Below are positions 50,809 to 58,653 of a stretch of 58,664 nucleotides of DNA, piece after piece. This DNA comes from Phaeodactylibacter xiamenensis (GTDB taxonomy: Bacteria; Bacteroidota; Bacteroidia; Chitinophagales; Saprospiraceae): assembly GCF_000759025.1 (NCBI RefSeq), contig NZ_JPOS01000101.1, forward strand, positions 1-58,664, read 5' to 3'. The first letter of the stretch is position 1. Every line of letters starts with the position of its first letter. Below the pieces are notes generated by a model. It made no database searches. It had not been told where the DNA came from and was given only the letters and a program-made list of their open reading frames with translations. A program made the position numbers and the translations under genes.

Positions 50809-53454
50809 TTCTTCTAACAGGCCCTTTAGCTCATTTAGCTTCATCATGCATTCGATCGGTGTCATATTATTAATATTCAGGTCGGTAAGCGCCTCTTTGA
50901 TTTTACCCGCTGTTGGGTCCACCGTTTCGAAAATACTGAGTTGCAGGGTCTCCGTTGAAATCCTTCCCGTGTCTGGTTTGGCTGCCGTTATTGCACCGTT
51001 GCTGTTATCTTCATTATTAATGGATTTTTGCTCCAGCTGAGTGAGGATATGAGCAGCCCGTTCCACGATAGTACGTGGCATACCTGCCATTTTGGCCACA
51101 TGTATACCAAAGCTATGCTGACTGCCCCCTGGTACGAGCTTGCGCAGGAAAATGACCTTCTGGCCGACTTCCCGGGTAGCGATATTGAAGTTTTTAATCC
51201 GCTCAAATTTATTGGCCAGCTCATTCAGCTCGTGGTAGTGGGTAGCGAAGAGCGTTTTGGGCCGGGCGGTGCCATTGTTGTGAAGAAATTCAGCAATGGA
51301 CCAGGCAATGGAAATCCCATCATAGGTACTAGTGCCCCGCCCAATCTCGTCCAGCAGAATGAGGCTGCGGTCTGAGATGTTATTCATGATGGAAGCCGTT
51401 TCATTCATTTCCACCATAAAGGTCGACTCTCCGGAGGAGATGTTATCTGAAGCCCCAACGCGGGTAAAGACTTTATCAATGAGGCCAATAGAAGCTTTTT
51501 CAGCAGGAACAAAGCTACCCATTTGTGCCATAAGGCCGATCAGGGCCGTTTGCCGGAGCAAAGCTGACTTACCCGCCATATTCGGCCCGGTAATCATCAT
51601 AACTTGCTGGGTTTCCGTATCCAGGTAGACATCATTGGGCACGTAGGGCTCATCGATAGACAACTGTTGCTCGATAACCGGGTGCCGCCCCTGTTTGATG
51701 TCGATAACCGTACCATCATTAATTTCCGGGCGGCAGTAATTTTGTTTGCGTGCTACTTTAGCAAACCCGAGCAGGCAGTCGATGCGGGCGATCAGGGCTG
51801 CATTGTGCTGAATAGGCTGAATATAGTCTGCGAGGGTGAAGACCAGCTCTGAGAACAGCTTTTCCTCCAACGCGAGGATTTTTTCTTCTGCGCCGAGGAT
51901 TTTAGACTCCAGTTGTTTGAGCTCATCGGTAATATAGCGCTCGGAATTGGTCAGGGTTTGTTTACGCATCCACTCCTTCGGTACTTTGTTTTTATGTTTA
52001 TTGGTCACCTCCAGGTAGTAGCCGAACACATTGTTGAACCCAATTTTAAGACTCGATATGCTTGTATTTTCAACTTCTCTTTGCTGAATGCCCAGTAGCA
52101 GGTCCTTGCTGTTGTTGACAATATTGCGCAACTCATCCAACTCTTCATTGAAGCCATCCGCCATGACTCCCCCCTTGGATAAATTGACGGGGGGGTCATC
52201 AATCAGCCGTTTTTCGATCTCATCCCTCAGCAGAGCACAAGGGTTTAGCCCCTCCCCTATTTTTGCCAGTTGCTCCAGGTTACTGTTTTGCAGAGTCTCT
52301 TTGATGGGCCTGATAAGCTCGAGGGCCCTTTGCACTTGCTTGATTTCCCGTGGATTGATCTTTCCGAGCGGGACTTTAGAAATCAGGCGTTCCAGGTCAC
52401 CAATTTGCTGGATATACTGAGTGAGGGCGCCTTCCAGTTCAGTATCCTTATAGAAGTGGTCAACGATATTCAGACGGTTATCAATCGCAGAAGGGATGGT
52501 CAGGGGCAGGACCACCCATTTTTTCAGCAAGCGGGCCCCCATTGGCGAAACGGTCTGATCGAGGACATCGATTAGCGCCACTCCGGTTTCGTGGTTACTG
52601 TAGACCAGCTCCAGATTGCGGATGGTGAAGCGGTCGAGCCACACGTATCGATCGGGCTGCAGGCGGCTGATGGCATTGATGTGCTGCAGATTTTTATTCT
52701 CAGTCGTAGCCAGGTAGTGAAGGGTTGCACCGGCAGCGACCTGCCCGAGCTCCATCTCTTCCACCCCAAAGCCTTTGAGGTTTTGGACTTCGAAATGTTC
52801 AAGCAGCTTTTCCCGGGCATAATCGAAAGTGTAGACCCACTCATCAAGCATAAAAGTGTAGAGCTTATCCCCAAACTGCTTCAGGAAGTCTTTTTGGCGA
52901 TCTTTAGGGAAGAGGACTTCCGATGGCTTGAAGCTTTGGATGAGCTTATCGGCATAGGTCAGGCTGCCCTCACAGACCATGAACTCCCCGGTGGAAACAT
53001 CCAGGAAGGAGACCCCGACGTGGTCTTTCTTACCAAAGTACAGGGAAGCCAGGAAGTTATTAGACTTATGGTCCAGCAGTTTGTCATCCACGGCAACGCC
53101 AGGCGTGACGATTTCAGTTACTCCACGGCGGACAATTTTTTTCTGTGGGCTGGGCTTTTCCAGTTGTTCACAAATTGCCACCCGGTAGCCTGCCCGGACG
53201 AGGCGTGGCAAATAAAGGTCCATGGAGTGATAGGGAAACCCCGCCAGCTCGATGTCACTGCCGCCGTTATTCCGTTTGGTCTGCACGATACCCAGCACCT
53301 GAGAGGCGGTGATAGCATCCTCCCCAAAGGTCTCATAGAAGTCCCCCACCCGGAAAAGCAGGATTGCATCCGGGTGTTTAGACTTGACTTTAAAATACTG
53401 CTGCATCAGAGGCGTGACCTTACCATCGCCCTTTGTTTTCTTTGCCTTTGCCAA
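50806..53454 (-). CDS. mutS: DNA mismatch repair protein MutS
   Basis: An 882-residue MutS1. It has the mismatch-recognition FYETFGEDA motif (Phe-x-Glu, near 38), connector and lever domains, Walker A TGPNMAGKSALL (near 621), Walker B LILLDEIGRGTSTYDG (near 695) and ATHYHEL. It recognises mispairs and recruits MutL. The N-terminal start is TTG at 53454; no in-frame ATG precedes it. A TATATTTG -7 element lies just upstream. Confidence 0.96.
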   Translation of the reverse strand: MAKAKKTKGDGKVTPLMQQYFKVKSKHPDAILLFRVGDFYETFGEDAITASQVLGIVQTKRNNGGSDIELAGFPYHSMDLYLPRLVRAGYRVAICEQLEKPSPQKKIVRRGVTEIVTPGVAVDDKLLDHKSNNFLASLYFGKKDHVGVSFLDVSTGEFMVCEGSLTYADKLIQSFKPSEVLFPKDRQKDFLKQFGDKLYTFMLDEWVYTFDYAREKLLEHFEVQNLKGFGVEEMELGQVAAGATLHYLATTENKNLQHINAISRLQPDRYVWLDRFTIRNLELVYSNHETGVALIDVLDQTVSPMGARLLKKWVVLPLTIPSAIDNRLNIVDHFYKDTELEGALTQYIQQIGDLERLISKVPLGKINPREIKQVQRALELIRPIKETLQNSNLEQLAKIGEGLNPCALLRDEIEKRLIDDPPVNLSKGGVMADGFNEELDELRNIVNNSKDLLLGIQQREVENTSISSLKIGFNNVFGYYLEVTNKHKNKVPKEWMRKQTLTNSERYITDELKQLESKILGAEEKILALEEKLFSELVFTLADYIQPIQHNAALIARIDCLLGFAKVARKQNYCRPEINDGTVIDIKQGRHPVIEQQLSIDEPYVPNDVYLDTETQQVMMITGPNMAGKSALLRQTALIGLMAQMGSFVPAEKASIGLIDKVFTRVGASDNISSGESTFMVEMNETASIMNNISDRSLILLDEIGRGTSTYDGISIAWSIAEFLHNNGTARPKTLFATHYHELNELANKFERIKNFNIATREVGQKVIFLRKLVPGGSQHSFGIHVAKMAGMPRTIVERAAHILTQLEQKSINNEDNSNGAITAAKPDTGRISTETLQLSIFETVDPTAGKIKEALTDLNINNMTPIECMMKLNELKGLLEE

Positions 53455-53477
53455 TGTGGATCATTTTCGTTAATCCA

Positions 53478-53485
53478 CAAATATA
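53478..53485 (-). promoter_or_regulatory. -7 promoter element for mutS
   Basis: Minus-strand TATATTTG, 23 bp before the start codon, fits TAnnTTTG. Confidence 0.5.
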
Positions 53486-53546
53486 GTTGTTCCATTTGGG
53501 TTGCCATAAAGGGAAGCTATCCAAAGATAAGACTACTAGAGAAGGC

Positions 53547-53578
53547 TTTGCAAAATCTAACCCCTTGGCTTATTTTTG
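53547..53578 (+). promoter_or_regulatory. Promoter of the ferredoxin gene
   Basis: TTTG (53547-53550) and TATTTTTG (53571-53578), spaced by 20 bp, match the Bacteroidota promoter. The start codon is 70 bp further on. Confidence 0.55.
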
Positions 53579-53647
53579 CCCCATTGGACAACCAACCGGA
53601 ACTGCCCGTGTTGGAATTAAGAACAGAAGAACAAAAGCAATCCAGAT

Positions 53648-53995
53648 ATGGCTATTATAATCACAGATGAATGTATTAACTGCGGCGCTTGCGAGCCGGA
53701 ATGCCCTAATAACGCCATTTATGAAGGCGGTGTGGAATGGGCTATTGCTGACGGTACAGGAGTAAATGGTTCTTATAAGCTGGAAGATGGCTCAGAGGTT
53801 GATGCAAATGCTCAACATGATCCAATCTCTGACGACTTGTACTATATTGTGCCAGATAAGTGTACGGAGTGCGTAGGTTTTCACGAGGAACCACAGTGTG
53901 CTGCCGTCTGCCCGGTTGATTGTTGTGTAGATGACCCCGACCGCAGAGAGTCTGAAGAGAAACTGCTTGAGCGCAAAGAGCGGCTGCATTTGTAG
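53648..53995 (+). CDS. 4Fe-4S dicluster ferredoxin
   Basis: A 115-residue ferredoxin. The first cluster motif is [12 protein letters not shown] (9-20). The second set is [21 protein letters not shown], which has the longer spacing typical of YfhL/Alvin-type ferredoxins. The acidic loop between them is about 40 residues. It transfers electrons in the cytoplasm; its partner is not visible. A strong terminator follows. Confidence 0.93.
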   Translation: MAIIITDECINCGACEPECPNNAIYEGGVEWAIADGTGVNGSYKLEDGSEVDANAQHDPISDDLYYIVPDKCTECVGFHEEPQCAAVCPVDCCVDDPDRRESEEKLLERKERLHL

Positions 53996-54016
53996 AGAGA
54001 AGTAGGATTTTATTGA

Positions 54017-54054
54017 AAAGAGCGCTGTCAGATGCATTTCTGACAGCGCTCTTT
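54017..54054. terminator. Terminator after ferredoxin gene
   Basis: The 16-bp stem AAAGAGCGCTGTCAGA/TCTGACAGCGCTCTTT has a TGCATT loop, 22 bp after the stop. The T run is short, so it may act as a bidirectional hairpin. Confidence 0.75.
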
Positions 54055-54109
54055 AGGGTCTACCCTGAAAATTACTTCCAGAAGCCATGTCAATATAAAA
54101 TTTGGGGGT

Positions 54110-54238
54110 TGTAGACCGTGTAGACTTGCGTAAAAATAAGACAGTTTAAAAATTCACTAACTTTAAGCTGTTATGAAGAAATCAAAGTTTACAGAGAGCC
54201 AAATAATCAAGGCGCTCAAAGAGAACGAATCAGGCAGG
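54110..54238 (+). mobile_element. IS3-family remnant interrupted by the IS66 element
   Basis: The 5' end of an IS3-family (IS407-like) unit: a TGTAGAC-containing end, then a leader and the first codons of orfA. It is cut off at 54238 where the IS66 inverted repeat starts. No right part of this IS3 is found on the far side of the IS66 element. Confidence 0.65.
54173..54238 (+). pseudogene. Truncated IS3-family orfA (N-terminal 22 codons)
   Basis: The frame opens with MKKSKFTESQIIKALKENES, the usual N-terminus of IS3-family OrfA (helix-turn-helix, DNA-binding), and runs directly into IS66 sequence. Only the first helix is left, so no functional product is expected. Confidence 0.75.
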
Positions 54239-55785
54239 GTAACCATTCAGCCGGTATATCAATCGCCCCAGAGCAAATTCGATACGAATGGCTCAGTTTG
54301 GGCAGTGAAGAGTTTTTTCATAGCCTCAAAAGCGGAGTATCCCTGTTTAGTGGCTGTCGATAAGAAAGCCCTGATACGCAAGAAGCGGTTGCCAGTCTCT
54401 ATGCTGTGAAAGAAACCGGATATTTTCATTTTCACTTTTAGCATCCTTATGTCCCGCTCCGCCCTGTTGTTGTCAAAAGGGACCCGGAAGTCGTACAGAA
54501 AACGGAGCACCTCGCTGGCATATTCTTTTAAGGCCATAAGGAGGTTGTGGGTTTTGGTTTGCTTAGGCGGCCCTTTTGTGCCATCCCCATTTACAGCAGG
54601 GTGCAGTTTTAGCCCCTGTTGTACCCAGGTCATGTATCGTTGGCGGTACTGTGCGCAGTGGCTGGAAGAAAACGCATCTTTGCCCTTCGCTTTTGCCCGT
54701 TTTACTGCTTTATTGATGTTTTTGAGCAGTTCCTGCAGTTGCCGGGCCCAGTAATCATTATGCTCGTCAATGACGGCTTGTAAGTTGCGCAGTAAATGGG
54801 CATTGCACAGGCTATGCTGGCAGTCATAGCCGAAGTAGTTAGCGTAGCGGTCATGCACTGCAATGCCTTTAAAACCTGGCAAGATGCCCATTTCGTCCAT
54901 CGTAGCATAGCCCCGCTTTCCAAGAAAGAAGTAAGTATGGGCGCTGCCGCTGGCCACATGGGCATAAGCCTGCCCTTGCGCGCGCACGCCTGTTTCGTCA
55001 AAGCCTGCTACCTCCTCTTGTTGAAAGCGCCTTATTATTTGTTCGCTGAAGCTGTCCAGTTGGCAGCAAGCCTCTGAAAGCATATTGTCTAGCGTCCCTT
55101 CGCTTATTGGCTGCCCTAAAAAATCGGACAGCAGTTCTGCCGTGCGTCCGTAAGGCAGCAATTGGTATGACATGCAGTAGCTGGCAAATGTCCGCAGGTT
55201 GGGGCCGTACACCGCATTATTCGTAGCTTCGGCGGGGAAGAGCCCCTGCGTGCGCACCCCACAGCAGGAACAGCTGGCGCGGTGTGCACGGTGCTCTGTG
55301 ACTTGTATCTCAATTGGGGGGATATCGAAGACCTGACGGCGGTCAAACCCCAAGCTTGGCTGCCCCGATAAATCTGCGCCGCAACCAGAGCAAGCCTTTG
55401 GGTAATGATCCTCAATCTTCGCCTCGGCGCTGGGCACCATCTTCAAAGTAGTGCCCTTATGCCCTGGCTGTCCACCGGGTTTCCTGCCTTTCTTACTTTT
55501 TTGGGTTGTTGTGCGTGACTTCGTAGGGCCATCACTGCTCGGCGGTCGAGAACTGTTCCGGCTGTTTTGGTTGAGCTGGGCTTCCAGTTCTTTGATGCGC
55601 TGCTCTAATGTCCGGATCGTTTCGTCGCGCTGGGATATGGTTTCTTGCTGCATAGAAATAATAACCCTGACCACCTGGCTAATGTCAGGCGGCAGCTTGG
55701 ATAGTAGGTTATTCAGTGCAGACGGTTCCATGGGATTAAATATCGTATTTTATTTTAACTTTGTCTAAAGCGGCTGAATGTTTAC
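54239..55785 (-). mobile_element. IS66-family element (ISBst12-like, transposase only)
   Basis: A 1,547-bp element bounded by near-perfect inverted repeats: GTAACCATTCAGCCG (54239-54253) and the inverse of GTAAACATTCAGCCG (55771-55785). It has one transposase gene and lacks the tnpA/tnpB accessory frames of larger IS66 members, as in the ISBst12 group. The 8 bases on either side do not match, so no target duplication is left. Confidence 0.85.
54259..55731 (-). CDS. IS66-family transposase (TnpC)
   Basis: A 490-residue transposase. It has an N-terminal leucine-zipper-like helix (TIRTLEQRIKELEAQLNQNS) and a basic stretch (PPSSDGPTKS...GRKPGGQPGHKG). A zinc-binding CSGCGAD...CSCCG pair follows. 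The DDE core has FDETGVRAQG (first Asp, near 245), AVHDRYANYFG (second Asp, near 292) and NNRAERDIRMLKVKMKISG (Glu, near 426), as typical of IS66 TnpC. It appears intact. Confidence 0.95.
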   Translation of the reverse strand: MEPSALNNLLSKLPPDISQVVRVIISMQQETISQRDETIRTLEQRIKELEAQLNQNSRNSSRPPSSDGPTKSRTTTQKSKKGRKPGGQPGHKGTTLKMVPSAEAKIEDHYPKACSGCGADLSGQPSLGFDRRQVFDIPPIEIQVTEHRAHRASCSCCGVRTQGLFPAEATNNAVYGPNLRTFASYCMSYQLLPYGRTAELLSDFLGQPISEGTLDNMLSEACCQLDSFSEQIIRRFQQEEVAGFDETGVRAQGQAYAHVASGSAHTYFFLGKRGYATMDEMGILPGFKGIAVHDRYANYFGYDCQHSLCNAHLLRNLQAVIDEHNDYWARQLQELLKNINKAVKRAKAKGKDAFSSSHCAQYRQRYMTWVQQGLKLHPAVNGDGTKGPPKQTKTHNLLMALKEYASEVLRFLYDFRVPFDNNRAERDIRMLKVKMKISGFFHSIETGNRFLRIRAFLSTATKQGYSAFEAMKKLFTAQTEPFVSNLLWGD

Positions 55786-55941
55786 CTAAATTTACTCTTT
55801 TCGTCCGATTTCACCAATACTAGCGCAGGCAGCAAAAGACGAAAATGGCAGAGCCTGGCTTTTGCTGGCTGCAGCGGGCTTTTCATTCTCTTTTTTCATT
55901 CGTAGACTTTTACCCAGCTTGTGTGTAGCCATTGTTATGGG
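55786..55941 (-). repeat. attC-like repeat 1, truncated by IS66
   Basis: Starts directly at the IS66 right end within the CTAAATTTAC part shared with copies 2 and 3. It keeps the central stem (GCAGGCAGCAAAAG with CTTTTGCTGGCTGC) and the terminal GTAGCCATTGTTATGGG core. The other arm, with the second core site, is missing, apparently deleted with the IS insertion. Confidence 0.75.
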
Positions 55942-56649
55942 TTGCCGCTTTATTCTTTTACCCGTTTCAAAAAAAGGGCCCATTTCAAATTCTGGACTAA
56001 CCAAAAGGCGGCTATTCAATCTTTTCAACTGATTTTAATCTCTTGGTTTTCAATTGGTTCAATTTTAGAATTCTGATTCTTCAATTTGATCGATTCTAAT
56101 CTCAAATCAACCAAAAATCGGACGACAATCAATCTGTTTCCGGATTCAGATCTCAATTTCCAGAAGATTCAACCTGATTTTTGATTCTTGATTCCCTCAA
56201 TTCGATCTCCCAAATTCATCAAAATCAGTTTCAGGTTCTCCAAATCTTGAGTTTTGGTTTCTGATCTTAGGTCTTCAAATTGATTCAATCAACGATTTTC
56301 AGTTCAAAATTTCCAAATTCCTGATTCCCGATTTCTATTTTTGGACGAGATTCAAATTCCTGATTTTCATTTCAAAAGCCGCCTAAACTCAAACTCCCTT
56401 TGAAAAAACTAATCTCATTTTTCAAGATGGGCCCGGTTAATCTTAAGAATCCAAATCTTTCGTTTTCTGACCAATTCACCGTAAAGAATACAATACTCGA
56501 CAGGACATTTACCCGCCTTTTTAAATTTCAATTGCCCGATTTGGAATTCAGATTCTCGATTTCTGAAGAACTCCTGATTGTGAGTTTTCATTTTTGAGGC
56601 GGGACAATCCATATTTTCAATTCCATAGAAGCCAATTCTGATGCGGTAC
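55942..56649. other. Gene-free cassette segment, G-poor on plus strand
   Basis: About 708 bp without a credible ORF. It is built from recurring words such as TTCAATTTGATC, GATTC and CAAATTC, and is rich in T, A and C with few G on the plus strand (purine-rich on minus). Its ends carry matching cores GTTATGGG (from 55934) and CCCATAAC (56650-56657), so it forms one unit with repeat 1. Confidence 0.55.
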
Positions 56650-56838
56650 CCCATAACGGCCCGGCTACGTGACGTGCCGGACTCTAAATTCACCATTTTC
56701 ATTCCATTTCACAAATGCTAGAGCAGGCAGCAAAAGGCCAAATTGGCGCAGCCTGGCTTTTGCTGCCTGCGCGGGTTTTTCATCTCCATTTTCCAATCGA
56801 AGATTTTTACCGGCATGGCATGTAGCCATTGTTGTGGG
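56650..56838 (-). repeat. attC-like repeat 2
   Basis: A 189-bp imperfect palindrome bounded by CCCATAAC and GTTGTGGG. Outer arms GGCTACGTGACGTGCCGG and CCGGCATGGCATGTAGCC pair with few mismatches, and a 14-bp perfect inner stem (GCAGGCAGCAAAAG/CTTTTGCTGCCTGC) caps the structure. About 90% identical by eye to repeat 3. On the minus strand it directly follows the vapC stop (6 bp). Confidence 0.8.
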
Positions 56839-56844
56839 AAGTAT

Positions 56845-57255
56845 TTATTTTACTTCATTTTTAATCCAATTCTCTATTTTAATACCTGATATTCTACTTA
56901 AGTGCTTCTCATTATTTGTAACCATTATCATGTCGAAATGAACTGCTGTAGCACCTATCAAAAGGTCAAAATCGTGAATAAGATTACCTTCTCTTCTAAG
57001 CTTTGCTTTTTCTTTGCCAAAGAAATCCAAGCATTCAAATATTGGGACTATTTGAAATAATTTTTTCGTCTTTATTACTTCCTCTTTATGTTTTTCTATA
57101 CGATCACTGTAATAAGCTCCATAAGTTAATTCTCCAATTGTAATTTCTGATACATGACAATTATCAAATCCTACTTTTTCTGTTTTCTCGAGCAAATTGT
57201 TCTTTCCTTTTAGAAAGGCTACACAGATATCTGTATCTAATAAATATTGAGCCAT
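56845..57255 (-). CDS. vapC: VapC-type toxin, PIN-domain ribonuclease
   Basis: A 136-residue PIN domain. Acidic residues expected for catalysis are present: D7/D9 in LLDTDICVAFLKG, Glu in SEITIGELTYG (near 42), Asp in HDFDLLIGATA (near 95), with VTNNEKHLSRI at the end. VapC toxins cut tRNA or rRNA. It follows the antitoxin by 4 bp. Its stop codon is 6 bp before the attC-like repeat 2, as for integron cassette genes. Its low GC differs from the chromosomal genes, suggesting transfer. Confidence 0.9.
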   Translation of the reverse strand: MAQYLLDTDICVAFLKGKNNLLEKTEKVGFDNCHVSEITIGELTYGAYYSDRIEKHKEEVIKTKKLFQIVPIFECLDFFGKEKAKLRREGNLIHDFDLLIGATAVHFDMIMVTNNEKHLSRISGIKIENWIKNEVK

Positions 57256-57259
57256 TTTA

Positions 57260-57502
57260 TCAGTCTAAGTTGATTTCTCTATCAGAAGTCGTTCGTGATG
57301 AATAAATTAATTCAGTTATGTCATCATCCATATCTGCCCAAGCACCAAATAATTCGCGTGATAACTCTTTCTTATCAGGTTCCCTATCTCCAGAGTATCC
57401 ACTCTTTATACTATCTGCCAGCCTTGATAAAAGCTCTATTTTTAGTTCTAAAGACATTAACTCAAAGAGCTTCACGTACTTCGAAATCATCAAATTCTCC
57501 AT
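57260..57502 (-). CDS. vapB: Antitoxin of the VapBC pair
   Basis: An 80-residue protein. The N-terminal half is helical (LSLELKIELLSRLADSIK), and the C-terminal part has the LFGAWADMDDDITELIYSSR pattern found in antitoxins that block PIN-domain toxins. Start: Met1 (57502) or Met5 (57490). It is the first gene of the cassette operon, preceded by a palindrome overlapping the likely promoter. Confidence 0.78.
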   Translation of the reverse strand: MENLMISKYVKLFELMSLELKIELLSRLADSIKSGYSGDREPDKKELSRELFGAWADMDDDITELIYSSRTTSDREINLD

Positions 57503-57530
57503 AGCTTTAGCTTTTCTTTTTTCTGTTGAA

Positions 57531-57553
57531 CAAAAATAAGAACTTCAAAGTTC
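57531..57553 (-). promoter_or_regulatory. vapBC promoter with palindromic operator
   Basis: Minus-strand TATTTTTG (57531-57538) is a -7 element 29 bp before vapB. Immediately upstream lies the 14-bp palindrome GAACTTTGAAGTTC (57540-57553), placed where a toxin-antitoxin complex would repress. Confidence 0.55.
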
Positions 57554-57763
57554 CGAATCCAGTCTATTAGTAAAACTCTTCAAAAAATAATCATAATAAA
57601 CTGATTTCCAGATGTTAACAAAATGCTATTCAATCGTCTTTTTCTATGATTAGGTTTAATCGTAGGCCAAAATTTTCTTAAGCCTTGAATCCCTTCTACT
57701 TTCTTTAACAGTCGTCTTCCTTTGTCCTATTCACTGTATGCAGTCTGTGATTTTCATTTATTT
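57554..57763 (-). other. Upstream non-coding part of the vapBC cassette
   Basis: No ORF or structure seen apart from the promoter region; it ends in TTCCCACAAC (57762-57771), complementary to the GTTGTGGGAA at the other end of the cassette. Confidence 0.5.
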
Positions 57764-57951
57764 CCCACAACGGCCCGGCTACGTGCTGTGCCGGACTCTA
57801 AATTTACCATTTTCGTTCCATTTCACAAATGCTAGCGCAGGCAGCAAAAGGCGAATTTGGCGCAGCCTGGCTTTTGCTGCCTGTGCGGGTTTTCCATCTC
57901 CATTTTCCTCTCAAAGATTTTTACCGGCATGACATGTAGCCATTGTTGGGC
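57764..57951 (-). repeat. attC-like repeat 3
   Basis: A 188-bp imperfect palindrome from CCCACAAC to GTTGGGC. Arms GGCTACGTGCTGTGCCGG and CCGGCATGACATGTAGCC pair, with the same 14-bp inner stem as repeat 2. The internal sequence is conserved with repeat 2, while the outermost cores differ, as expected for attC sites. Confidence 0.8.
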
Positions 57952-58653
57952 GCTTCCATTTTATTCGTCGTAAACCTAAAAAAGCGACCGGTTTACCGGT
58001 TCTGGATACTCCAAAAGGGCCGTTTTTACCGATTTTTCAATCTCATTGAACCGATTCCCTAATTTTGATAGTCTCAAATTGATCTTGAAAACTGATCTCA
58101 ATTTACCGATTTCAAATTCTTGATCTTGAAAGTCAATCTCCCAAATTGATCCAAATTTCTAATCTCCAGTCTTCAATTTGATTCGGCTAACTTTCAGTTT
58201 TCTTGATTGATCTCAAATTCAAGTTGACCAATTCAATCTACTCATTTTCAATCTCCAAAATTTCAACTTGATTCTCGACAACCCGATTCAATTTGATCAG
58301 ATTCTTATCCGGTGAAAGGTTCAAATTTCTTGTCCTCCTACTCTATTCAATTCGACGGTTTACCCAATTCTTATTTTCCGTATTGAGGCCCTAAACGTAA
58401 ACCCACTCCAAAAAACTCAATTTCTTCTTTCGATGACAGGGAGCGGTAATTGTTAAGGATCTCAATTATTCGGGAGAACGAATTACCCGATAAAACAACT
58501 CTATTTTCCATTTTTTGCCTGCCTAATTGGGCTATACATTCAATTGACCGTAACAAACAAAACTTGGGTTCCAAAAACCAATTATTCCCGATTTTCAAAG
58601 GCAGGCTTAATCTCTAATCAATTGTTTTTCAGATTCTTATTCCCAAATGGAGT
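57952..58653. other. Second gene-free cassette segment, G-poor on plus strand
   Basis: About 700 bp, close in length and word content (TTCAATTTGAT, TTGATCTC, CAAATTC) to the segment at 55942-56649. No credible ORF was found. Its ends match each other: GTTGGGCGC (57945-57953) and GCGCCCAAC (58654-58662), with further pairing TCCATTT. Confidence 0.55.

Noticed and set aside
52591-53670. Plus-strand 359-codon open frame opposite mutS
   Set aside because: It is entirely antisense to a complete MutS with all motifs; no start context or family resemblance.
54239-55785. Target-site duplication for IS66
   Set aside because: The flanking 8-mers (CAGGCAGG and CTAAATTT) do not match.
56415-56702. 95-codon minus-strand ORF across repeat 2 and the low-complexity segment; likewise 58371-58598
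   Set aside because: It runs through the structured repeat and has low-complexity content without a domain; not credible.
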